From Alphaproteobacteria bacterium (lineage in GTDB: Bacteria; Pseudomonadota; Alphaproteobacteria; Rhizobiales; Hyphomicrobiaceae), in assembly GCA_022600335.1 (NCBI GenBank), contig JAHZKN010000294.1:1-5261 (forward strand): a stretch of 5,261 nt of DNA. Direction: 5' to 3'. Numbering within the stretch: position 1 is the stretch's first letter; each line of letters begins with the position of its first letter. The notes under the pieces were generated by a model. That model did not search any database, was not told where the DNA came from, and worked only from the letters and a program-made list of their open reading frames with translations. Shown here one piece after another: positions 1 through 5,207 of this stretch. The position numbers and the translations under genes were made by a program.

Positions 1-195
1 GGCTGGTGTTGAATTTGATCCGACTTCCAGGCTTGCCGCAAGCTGCTTGACATAAACTAGAAGTTCTTGATCAACCCGGCGCACCACATGGCGCTCAAAT
101 AAATACAACAGGAAAAAGCCTGAGAGCGTCAACGCGCCGACAATCGAAATTGCCGCAGCAAGAGACAGCCTTAGGTTCAAAGACGAGTATTTCAT
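1..195 (-). CDS. Sensor histidine kinase, N-terminal fragment (FeuQ/PhoQ-like)
   Basis: Partial gene: 65 codons from the ATG at 195-193, running off the left edge. The product begins with a short polar stretch (MKYSSLNLRL) and then a hydrophobic segment at about residues 11-34, rich in A, I, L and F, which reads as an inner-membrane helix. The charged FERHVVRRVDQEL segment that follows is typical of the start of the periplasmic sensor region in PhoQ/FeuQ-type kinases. The start codon overlaps the stop of the response regulator gene as ATGA, so the two are probably translationally coupled and act as one two-component pair. The HAMP, dimerisation and ATP-binding domains would lie outside the window and cannot be checked. 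The family call is inferred from the membrane segment, the pairing and similarity from memory; the ligand is unknown. Confidence 0.85.
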   Translation of the reverse strand, partial: MKYSSLNLRLSLAAAISIVGALTLSGFFLLYLFERHVVRRVDQELLVYVKQLAASLEVGSNSTPA

Positions 196-875
196 GCAGA
201 AGGCGCCTCGTTCCCACCCTCGTCTGACACCAGATAGCCATATCCACGGCGCGTCTCAATGAGCGACACGCCAATCTTCTTTCGAAGCCTGCCAATCAGC
301 ACTTCGAGAGTATTGTTATCGCGGTCGCAATCTCCGCCATAGATGTGTTCAGCAAGCTCATGCTGCGGCACCACCCTGCCACGATGATGAATGAGATAGG
401 CGACAGCACGATATTCCAACGGCGATAGTGCAATAGGCGCACCATTGACGCTGATCTGCATCTTTCGCGAATCAAACAGCACCTCACGCACTTCAATCAC
501 GGATGCCGCATGCCCTGCTGTGCGCCTTAGAACAGCGCGTAGCCGAGCGAGAAGTTCCTCAATCTGAAACGGTTTTGACAGATAATCATCAGCGCCAGCG
601 TCAATGCCCTCAACCCGTTCGCTCCAACTGCCGCGCGCTGTCAAAATCAGCACCGGTGTCGCGACACCTGCCGAGCGCCAGCGCTTTAAAATTGAGATGC
701 CGTCAAGTTTTGGTAACCCAAGATCTAGAATCACCGCTGAATAATCTTCGGTTTCGCCACGAAACCATGCATCTTCACCTTCATCTGAAATTTCAGGCAC
801 GTATCCGGACGACGACAGTGCACGCGCAATGTCTTCAGCAACCTTTGCTTCGTCTTCAACAACCAGAATGCGCAT
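192..875 (-). CDS. OmpR/PhoB-family response regulator (FeuP/PhoP-like)
   Basis: A 227-residue DNA-binding regulator, the usual length for this family. The N-terminal receiver domain (about 1-115) shows the acidic pair E8-D9, the phosphoacceptor D51 in VILDLGLPK, switch residue T79 in LILTARG and K101 in the YLSKPF motif. The C-terminal winged-helix domain (about 130-222) has the hallmarks LSPLEYRAVAYLIHH, a recognition-helix region NNTLEVLIGRLRKKIG and the wing ETRRGYGYLV. The pattern most resembles alphaproteobacterial FeuP/PhoP-type regulators (recognised from memory). I chose the ATG at 875 because the family normally starts directly with MRILVVEDE; a TTG at 890 would add MDEPL and is less likely. 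The gene lies 82 nt downstream of the PepSY gene and its stop overlaps the kinase start (ATGA). All catalytic residues are present, so it should be phosphorylatable. Target genes probably include this locus (see the phased repeats at 1524-1563). Confidence 0.95.
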   Translation of the reverse strand: MRILVVEDEAKVAEDIARALSSSGYVPEISDEGEDAWFRGETEDYSAVILDLGLPKLDGISILKRWRSAGVATPVLILTARGSWSERVEGIDAGADDYLSKPFQIEELLARLRAVLRRTAGHAASVIEVREVLFDSRKMQISVNGAPIALSPLEYRAVAYLIHHRGRVVPQHELAEHIYGGDCDRDNNTLEVLIGRLRKKIGVSLIETRRGYGYLVSDEGGNEAPSA

Positions 876-957
876 CAGCGGTTCATCCAACTTTCATCAG
901 GCCTTAGTATTCCAATATGCGCCACAGCAAATCCAATCAGAAAAATCCGCCGGAGCA

Positions 958-1500
958 TCATGGTGAAGGGCGGCGAACGGGTGGCGGTAGAGGCGGCCGC
1001 TGAACGGCACCCCCATTGCGCCGCGGTGGCGCTGGTAACGGCTGCGACGGGCCAAGCTCTGGTGGCAGTGGCACGCCATCGCCGCCTCTTTCATCAGAAA
1101 AATGCAGAACGTCAAGCGAGCGACCGTCTACAAACACATCGCGCACACGGCCATTTGGTGTGAGAACACGCACAGCATAGACCCACCCTTGTGGCCTCTG
1201 GTGCAAATCAACGTCCAAGATCTCTGCACCCGTCCGCTGCCGTATTCGTGCGACGACGTCGCGCAACGGTCTAATCTCGCCACGTCGAATGGCACCACGT
1301 GCCCGATCTGGAAGACCACCGCCGCGGCGGCGAAAACGACGCAACGCACGGCGTCTGATGCGACGCATGCGACGCCGACGCAGTTGCGCCAAAGCCGGCT
1401 CGCTTTTCCCTCCAGCGAACAGGACTGCTAGTCCGGAAATTAGAAAGGCACGGCGACCAAGCGCCCGATTTTTCGAATTTCCTAACGGCGTTTTTGTCAT
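958..1500 (-). CDS. Exported PepSY-domain protein with Arg-rich segment, candidate modulator of the adjacent two-component system
   Basis: A 180-residue product from the ATG at 1500-1498. Residues 15-31 (GRRAFLISGLAVLFAGG) form a signal peptide with a twin-arginine-like RRAFL core; PALA-Q (cut after A38) is a good cleavage site. Residues 41-59 are extremely basic, with 14 arginines in 19 positions. A PepSY-like domain follows at about 63-135: helix ARGAIRRGEIRPLRDVVARI, then strands ILDVDL, WVYAVRVLTPNG and RDVFVDGRSLDVL. The tail (about 143-180) is proline-rich and disordered. Longer in-frame starts exist (ATG at 1548; an open frame to 1596), but they would put non-hydrophobic residues before the signal peptide and cross the likely operator. 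It is first in the minus-strand cluster before the response regulator. PepSY proteins are often inhibitors or modulators, and FeuN, which restrains FeuPQ in rhizobia, is a possible counterpart. The domain call is fairly safe; the regulatory role is inference. Confidence 0.85.
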   Translation of the reverse strand: MTKTPLGNSKNRALGRRAFLISGLAVLFAGGKSEPALAQLRRRRMRRIRRRALRRFRRRGGGLPDRARGAIRRGEIRPLRDVVARIRQRTGAEILDVDLHQRPQGWVYAVRVLTPNGRVRDVFVDGRSLDVLHFSDERGGDGVPLPPELGPSQPLPAPPRRNGGAVQRPPLPPPVRRPSP

Positions 1501-1506
1501 CTTTTC

Positions 1507-1512
1507 AATATC
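1507..1512 (-). promoter_or_regulatory. Possible -10 element of the PepSY operon
   Basis: On the minus strand GATATT sits 11 bp after the end of the second TGTCAG repeat, the arrangement seen in PhoB-type activated promoters where the operator replaces the -35 box. It matches TATAAT at only four of six positions. Transcription would start at or very near the ATG at 1500, giving a nearly leaderless message. No clear Shine-Dalgarno sequence precedes that ATG, which fits this reading but does not prove it. Confidence 0.25.
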
Positions 1513-1523
1513 CAACGACAAAC

Positions 1524-1563
1524 CTGACAGTTCACTGACACCTGTCATCAGGTCAACGTCAGG
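1524..1563 (-). promoter_or_regulatory. Phased 11-bp direct repeats, putative OmpR-family operator
   Basis: Read on the minus strand, CCTGA begins at 1563 and again at 1552, and TGTCAG begins at 1540 and again at 1529. Each pair is exactly 11 bp apart, and the pairs are about one helical turn (12 bp) from each other. Direct half-sites 10-11 bp apart are the known binding pattern of OmpR/PhoB-family dimers, and TGTCA-containing repeats resemble the PhoB box. The region also contains a TGACA/TGTCA dyad (1536-1547). It lies between the PepSY operon and the divergent His-rich gene, so it could control either or both. Binding by the regulator encoded at 192-875 is inference. Confidence 0.5.
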
Positions 1564-1627
1564 GGCTTGGCAGTAGCGTGTGTATCGGGACCTCATCCAT
1601 CACACCTTCGATGAAAGGTAAACGACC

Positions 1628-1888
1628 ATGCAAGCAAAGATACTGTCGCGAACCCTGGCGGTTATGTCACTGGTTTTTGTCGGCACTGCGTTCTCACAAG
1701 CCGCAAGTGCCCATCCTGGCCACCACTTTCGGGGCGCTCATGTCGCCGCCAACGTCGCTGTCCATGCCCTGCGACACGCCCATCGTCGTGCACATCACCG
1801 TCGCCATTGTTATCGCCACCGCCACTGGGTCGGCGGCATTCGTCACCGCCACTGCCACGGTCGCTGGCACGGTCACCGGCATCACTAA
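1628..1888 (+). CDS. Small secreted histidine/arginine-rich protein
   Basis: An 86-residue product with a clear Sec signal peptide: basic start MQAKILSR, hydrophobic core TLAVMSLVFVGTAF, and the cleavage site QAASA-HP after residue 28. The 58-residue mature part has 19 histidines and 12 arginines by my count, two cysteines (in RHCYR and RHCHG), one internal repeat (RHRHW and RHRHC nine residues apart), and ends in HGHRHH. A Shine-Dalgarno-like AAAGG lies 9 nt before the ATG. The gene is divergent from the PepSY/two-component cluster with 127 bp between start codons, and a strong hairpin terminator follows, so it is probably monocistronic. Histidine density at this level suggests binding of Ni, Cu, Zn or similar ions in the periplasm or outside the cell, but no defined metal-binding family is recognisable. 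Low-complexity His/Arg proteins can also be nucleic acid- or polyanion-binding. Existence of the gene is well supported by its signal peptide; its function is unknown. Confidence 0.8.
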   Translation: MQAKILSRTLAVMSLVFVGTAFSQAASAHPGHHFRGAHVAANVAVHALRHAHRRAHHRRHCYRHRHWVGGIRHRHCHGRWHGHRHH

Positions 1889-1925
1889 CCATAGCGAATA
1901 ACAAGTAAGAACAATCGACATCGAC

Positions 1926-1972
1926 CCCGCAAACCTTAATCCCGCAGCAGAGCTCGCACCCGCTAACCCGCA
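1926..1972 (+). repeat. Three CCCGCA copies able to pair with one TGCGGG
   Basis: CCCGCA occurs at 1926-1931, 1941-1946 and 1967-1972. All three can pair with the single TGCGGG at 1996-2001; the first copy extends to CCCGCAA against TTGCGGG. Only the middle copy continues into the long terminator stem, which should be the most stable. The other two allow alternative folds. Confidence 0.4.
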
Positions 1973-2011
1973 GGCGCCAAACCCCACAGCTCTGTTGCGG
2001 GATCCTTTTTT
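1939..2011 (+). terminator. Hairpin terminator with large loop after the His-rich gene
   Basis: ATCCCGCAGCAGAGCT (1939-1954) pairs with AGCTCTGTTGCGGGAT (1988-2003): 16 pairs with one internal G-U. The loop is 33 nt. The stem is followed by CC and six T residues (2006-2011). It lies about 50 bp after the stop of the His-rich gene, so it very probably ends that transcript. The loop is far larger than the usual 3-8 nt, which leaves room for a second role as a structured 3' UTR. Confidence 0.8.
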
Positions 2012-2075
2012 ATGAATTCTATATTTGCATCTATTTGCCGGCATTCGACACTTATTGAATTGCGTCCATTTTGTG

Positions 2076-2090
2076 GGCAACGGCGTTGCC
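2076..2090. repeat. 15-bp perfect dyad
   Basis: GGCAACG and CGTTGCC flank a single central G. The short centre and perfect arms suit a dimeric repressor operator better than an RNA hairpin. It lies about 260 bp before the favoured start of the DUF882 gene. No cognate regulator can be assigned. Confidence 0.45.
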
Positions 2091-2263
2091 GAATGAGGCG
2101 CTGCATACAACATTCAATCATTTGAGCTCAGCTCGCACCTCTGCCACCCCATAAATACTTGAATCTCGTGACATGCGCCGCGATTTTGCCGTGGAGCGAG
2201 GGTAGCGGTGCAGGCAAGAGTATTGGATCGACAAGGCCGATTCAGATTAAGACCAGATCTACT

Positions 2264-2286
2264 GCAAAGCATCCGCGATGCTTTGC
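2264..2286. repeat. 23-bp perfect inverted repeat upstream of the DUF882 gene
   Basis: Arms GCAAAGCATC (2264-2273) and GATGCTTTGC (2277-2286) are perfectly complementary over 10 bp, around a 3-nt centre CGC. It lies 62 bp before the GTG at 2349. No T-run follows, so it is not an intrinsic terminator. It could be a protein operator or a leader-RNA hairpin. If the longer start at 2208 were real, this perfect palindrome would sit inside coding sequence, which is one reason to prefer the shorter start. Confidence 0.6.
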
Positions 2287-2348
2287 TGCGCACAATAGAA
2301 GTACCAACCCGAATAAACGACGCCATCTCCGACTGGGACATCAAATAC

Positions 2349-3947
2349 GTGAACTTTTTCTCACAACGCAGATACACACTCGCGATGCTGCTGCTGGTTT
2401 TTGTATTTGCACCCCCTGCGATTCACGCGGGTCCAGAAAAAGAGCGTACAATTTCCTTTTACCACATTCACACAAAAGAAACGCTCACCGTAACCTACAA
2501 GAGGGCTGGAAAGTATGTTCCCAAAGCATTGAAAAGCATCAATTGGTTGATGCGCGATTGGAGACAGAACACAGAAGTCAAAATCGATCCACGCACCATC
2601 GACATTTTGTGGGAAATGCACACGGAACTTCGTTCAAACGAACCCATTCACATTATTTGCGGCTACCGATCACGGAAAACCAACAACCTGTTACGGCGCA
2701 CCCGCGGTGGGCAAGCAAGCAACAGTCTGCACATCACCGGCAAGGCGATTGACGCAGCTTTCCCAGATGTCCCCATTCGCCACGTCCGCTACGCCGCACT
2801 CATCCGACAATTGGGAGGCGTTGGCTATTACCCAACGTCAGCCATTCCATTTGTGCATGTCGACACTGGCCGCGTTCGTCATTGGCCAAGGATCAGCCGC
2901 GATGAATTGGCGCTGTTGTTTACCAATGGGTCGTCCAGGCACGTGCCGCGCGGCGGCCGCCGGCTTCGACCAAGCGATGTCAAGCGTGCCAAAGCACGAC
3001 GTGCCAAACTGGCGACACAAGTTGCTGCCTATCACACACTGAGACGGCAACCGCGGACACCAACATTGCTGGCAGATAGCGGGCTGATCAAACCACCAAA
3101 ACCCGTACGGGTTGCAAGACCGGCGCCGCGACCCAAGCCTGAGCCAACACGCCAACAGCCACCCAAACAATTGGCGAGTCTGAAACCACAGCCTACCCCA
3201 GCTGCCAAACCGTGGACTGTCGAAGTCGCGCCCAACACTCAATTGGCTCTGGCGACGCCACAACAATCACCGCCCACTGCACCGGCTATCACGTTCGCGC
3301 CCCGTCGATCGGATTTCGATCGAGCGCGGCTAAACCGCCTGGTCGCCCAAGCCACCTTCGTGCCGCTTGTTGAACCGCCGCGTCTGCTGCGCGCCGTGCA
3401 TCACGTGCCGGATACAGCCAAAGAACAAGACCGCAGCAAAACTGCAAACGAGAAAGTCGCGCGTCGCATAACTCGAGAGATTGAAGATCCAGGACAACAC
3501 CGGCAGGTGGATTCTACGACTCGGCCGCCCATCCCGACAGCGACACAGTCGGCGGAAAGTGCAGATCGTTTTGATTGGGCGCCTGGCTTTGTTGCTGTTT
3601 TAGATGACGGGGCTTGGGCCACCGCACCGGATTACGACGATGACCATCCTGACGAACTTGCCTATCGTCCATTCCCGATCGAACCAATCCTGACCGCGCG
3701 GTTGGATGACCCGACTCTGTCGCAAATGACCAAACCAGATAATGCGAAAACGTTGGAATTGCTTGGTGCGACAGATGAAATCCCACCGATGCGCCTGAGG
3801 CCGCCACAACAGGTTGCGCAGTTGATGTGGCGGCAAGAATTCAGTGGTGCTGCCGTTCAGATTCACGGACCGAATACAAAAACGCACAATCAATCTGTTG
3901 GAGACGCTGGCCTTGACACACGTAGCGTAGCAACGTCGCGCGAATAA
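2349..3947 (+). CDS. Periplasmic DUF882 / peptidase M15-like murein endopeptidase candidate with long C-terminal extension
   Basis: A 532-residue product from the GTG at 2349. The signal peptide (about 1-27) has a basic SQRRY start, hydrophobic core LAMLLLVFVFAPP and cleavage after AIHA. The catalytic domain (about 33-185) carries the DUF882 (YcbK/MepK-like, M15 superfamily) signature: CGYRS..TN (104-112), SLHITGKAID with H128 and D135, and FVHVDTGRVRHW with H170. H128, D135 and H170 are the expected zinc ligands, so it should cut peptide cross-links in murein. A Pro/Lys/Arg-rich linker follows at about 255-325, then an acidic and mixed C-terminal region including PDYDDDHPDELAYRPFPI (about 422-440) and QQVAQLMWRQEFSGAAV (about 486-502). 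Those blocks seem familiar from alphaproteobacterial DUF882 proteins, from memory. A GTG at 2208 has a better ribosome-binding site (GAGGG, 5-nt spacing) but gives a 47-residue extension with rare codons; ATG at 2385 would lose the basic end of the signal. It converges with oxyR, 28 bp apart, and appears monocistronic. Confidence 0.85.
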   Translation: MNFFSQRRYTLAMLLLVFVFAPPAIHAGPEKERTISFYHIHTKETLTVTYKRAGKYVPKALKSINWLMRDWRQNTEVKIDPRTIDILWEMHTELRSNEPIHIICGYRSRKTNNLLRRTRGGQASNSLHITGKAIDAAFPDVPIRHVRYAALIRQLGGVGYYPTSAIPFVHVDTGRVRHWPRISRDELALLFTNGSSRHVPRGGRRLRPSDVKRAKARRAKLATQVAAYHTLRRQPRTPTLLADSGLIKPPKPVRVARPAPRPKPEPTRQQPPKQLASLKPQPTPAAKPWTVEVAPNTQLALATPQQSPPTAPAITFAPRRSDFDRARLNRLVAQATFVPLVEPPRLLRAVHHVPDTAKEQDRSKTANEKVARRITREIEDPGQHRQVDSTTRPPIPTATQSAESADRFDWAPGFVAVLDDGAWATAPDYDDDHPDELAYRPFPIEPILTARLDDPTLSQMTKPDNAKTLELLGATDEIPPMRLRPPQQVAQLMWRQEFSGAAVQIHGPNTKTHNQSVGDAGLDTRSVATSRE

Positions 3948-3975
3948 ACAGCAGTTGCAATCCATCGGACCAAGA

Positions 3976-4953
3976 TCAGGCTTTTTCAATCTTCTTGCGC
4001 TTTGCCCGCGGGCTCATGGCGCTGGCCGCAATGACATTTTTGGCCGTTGGTAGTGGACCATCGTTCCACGCCTGACTCACCAATCGACCAAGCTCTTTAA
4101 AATCTTCATCCCGCGGACTTGTCGCCCGCCAAACAAGGCCAATTTTCCGGAATGGTTCCGGTTCAGCAAATTTGGTGAGCGCAAGATTTCGGCCACGGGT
4201 TTCAACGCCGAGACACAGCTCCGGCAGCAATGTAATGCCAAGATTTGCCGACACCATCTCGACTATGGTCGACAAACTTGAGGCGCCAAACGTGCTCAAG
4301 CGATCCACCTGTTGAAGATTGCAATAAGTCAACGCCTGGTCGCGTAAACAGTGTCCTTCTTCCAACAGCAACAACCGCTCGTTTTCTACAAGCTCTGGCG
4401 TCGCCCGCATCCGACCCGATAGTTTCTTTTCATGCGGCAAAGCTAGAATGAAGTGATCCTTGAACAGTTCCATTTCAACAAGATCAGGATGCTTGATCGG
4501 CAGTGCCAGCAACACTACATCAAGCTTGCCTTCAATCAGTTCCTCAGTGATGACACTGGTCTGAGTTTCGCGCACATGCAGTTCAAGTTCGGGATAAGCA
4601 TCACGCAGCAGCGGCAGCAGGGGCGGCAACATATATGGCGCTACCGACGGGATGACACCGAGACGTAGTGTGCCTGCCAACACACTGCTTGCGTGATGAG
4701 CAAAGGTCACAAGATCGCGCACATCACCCAACACCCGCGCTGCACGTTCTGAGATTTCCCGCCCCTTTGTTGTCAACTGAACACCCGAACGCGTACGCTC
4801 TACGAGCATCAACCCAAGCGTCTCCTCAAGTTCGTGGATCTGCATGGACAACGCCGGTTGTGTCACCGCGCACGACTCCGCAGCACGCCCAAAGTGAAGC
4901 TCACGGGCAAGCGCGTCGAAATACTTCAGCTGTTTGAACGTGATATGGGCCAT
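3976..4953 (-). CDS. oxyR: OxyR-type LysR-family peroxide-sensing transcriptional regulator
   Basis: A 325-residue LysR-type regulator. The N-terminal winged helix-turn-helix (about 1-62) shows FKQLKYFDALARELHFGRAAE and the recognition segment VTQPALSMQIHELEETLG. The effector domain spans about 93-300. The decisive block is LLLLEEGHCLRDQALTYC: C202 and C211 are nine residues apart, matching the C199/C208 disulfide pair of E. coli OxyR, and the GHCLRDQA context is the same. SSLSTIVEMVSANLGITLLPE follows, as in OxyR. It should sense hydrogen peroxide by disulfide formation and activate catalase or peroxidase genes. The tail (about 314-325) is basic (PRAKRKKIEKA) and slightly longer than in E. 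coli OxyR (305 residues). No catalase or ahp gene is visible in the window. The gene converges with the DUF882 gene; its start is upheld by the family N-terminus MAHITFKQLKYF and by the promoter at 5004-5033. Confidence 0.95.
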   Translation of the reverse strand: MAHITFKQLKYFDALARELHFGRAAESCAVTQPALSMQIHELEETLGLMLVERTRSGVQLTTKGREISERAARVLGDVRDLVTFAHHASSVLAGTLRLGVIPSVAPYMLPPLLPLLRDAYPELELHVRETQTSVITEELIEGKLDVVLLALPIKHPDLVEMELFKDHFILALPHEKKLSGRMRATPELVENERLLLLEEGHCLRDQALTYCNLQQVDRLSTFGASSLSTIVEMVSANLGITLLPELCLGVETRGRNLALTKFAEPEPFRKIGLVWRATSPRDEDFKELGRLVSQAWNDGPLPTAKNVIAASAMSPRAKRKKIEKA

Positions 4954-4958
4954 GTCTC

Positions 4959-4973
4959 ATCAGCTTGGCTGAT
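4959..4973 (-). promoter_or_regulatory. Small hairpin in the oxyR leader next to the start codon
   Basis: ATCAGC and GCTGAT form perfect 6-bp arms around a 3-nt centre, ending 5 nt before the oxyR ATG on the minus strand. The weak Shine-Dalgarno-like TGATGAG overlaps one arm, so in the mRNA the stem could partly hide the ribosome-binding site. As DNA it could instead be an operator half. The role is inferred. Confidence 0.35.
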
Positions 4974-4987
4974 TTAGAGGGCAAATA

Positions 4988-5068
4988 ATGACGATCGAAG
5001 CTTATTATCATGCTGCAACGTTGTTGGCGTCAATGCCGTTCCGGTCTCACCGCATCACAATGGGTTGA
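4988..5068 (+). CDS. Possible small ORF divergent from oxyR
   Basis: An ATG at 4988 opens 26 codons (MTIEAYYHAATLLASMPF and eight further residues, then TGA). GAGGG lies 6 nt upstream, a near-ideal ribosome-binding site and better than that of most larger genes in this window. The product is not recognised and has no clear signal peptide. It overlaps the oxyR promoter on the opposite strand, so the reading frame may be coincidence. No plus-strand promoter was identified. Confidence 0.22.
   Translation: MTIEAYYHAATLLASMPFRSHRITMG
5004..5033 (-). promoter_or_regulatory. Sigma70-type promoter of oxyR
   Basis: On the minus strand TTGACG (5033-5028) and GATAAT (5009-5004) are 18 bp apart; each matches its consensus at five of six positions. 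Transcription would begin near 4997, leaving a leader of about 45 nt. The spacer contains the 8-bp palindrome CAACGTTG (5016-5023). The CGATCG palindrome at 4992-4997 lies near the inferred start. Confidence 0.6.
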
Positions 5069-5207
5069 CCAGCCACGATAGCCGCTCTCAGTTCCGCCTG
5101 AATAGACGAGATCGAACACGCAGCAGACGGCCACCGGCATGCAAACCGGGGCGAATTAGAAGGTGAGTATTGCGTGAGAGGAAAAATGCCTCTGTCGAGT
5201 CATTAAG

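Larger units (their letters stand above)
2012..2348. other. Intergenic stretch without a confident gene
   Basis: No convincing coding frame occurs on either strand here. The frame that could extend the DUF882 gene upstream to a GTG at 2208 is rich in codons rare elsewhere in this window (AGA, TTA, CTA, ATA) and encodes no recognisable domain. I found two perfect dyads (2076-2090 and 2264-2286), listed separately, and no promoter I would defend. The stretch probably contains the promoter and leader of the DUF882 gene. Confidence 0.5.

Noticed and set aside
910..957. Possible terminator between the PepSY and regulator genes (small TCC/GGA stem with TTTTT on the minus strand)
   Set aside because: The stem is only about three to five pairs; too weak to separate the genes into different transcripts.
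1289..1576. Basic open frame on the plus strand opposite the PepSY gene
   Set aside because: Its Arg-rich content arises from the complement of the Arg-codon block and signal region of the PepSY gene; it has no independent signal peptide or domain.
1578..1901. Plus-strand frame overlapping the His-rich gene
   Set aside because: It is a shadow in another frame; the frame starting at 1628 has a Shine-Dalgarno sequence, signal peptide and coherent composition.
1694..2113. Minus-strand open frame of 139 codons
   Set aside because: It runs through the complement of the His-rich gene and the terminator, and shows no domain or signal.
2122..2156. TTGAGC plus ATAAAT as a promoter for the DUF882 gene
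   Set aside because: The spacing is about 23 bp, outside the workable range for sigma70.
2208..2348. N-terminal extension of the DUF882 protein from GTG 2208
   Set aside because: The ribosome-binding site is good, but the extension uses several codons rare in the window, precedes a complete signal peptide and contains a perfect 23-bp dyad. Kept only as an alternative start.
2159..2752. 197-codon plus-strand frame overlapping the start of the DUF882 gene
   Set aside because: It overlaps the conserved catalytic region in the wrong frame and has no recognisable fold.
5177..5193. AGAGG/CCTCT stem as terminator of the partial gene at the right edge
   Set aside because: Only five pairs, with the T-run inside the loop rather than after the stem.
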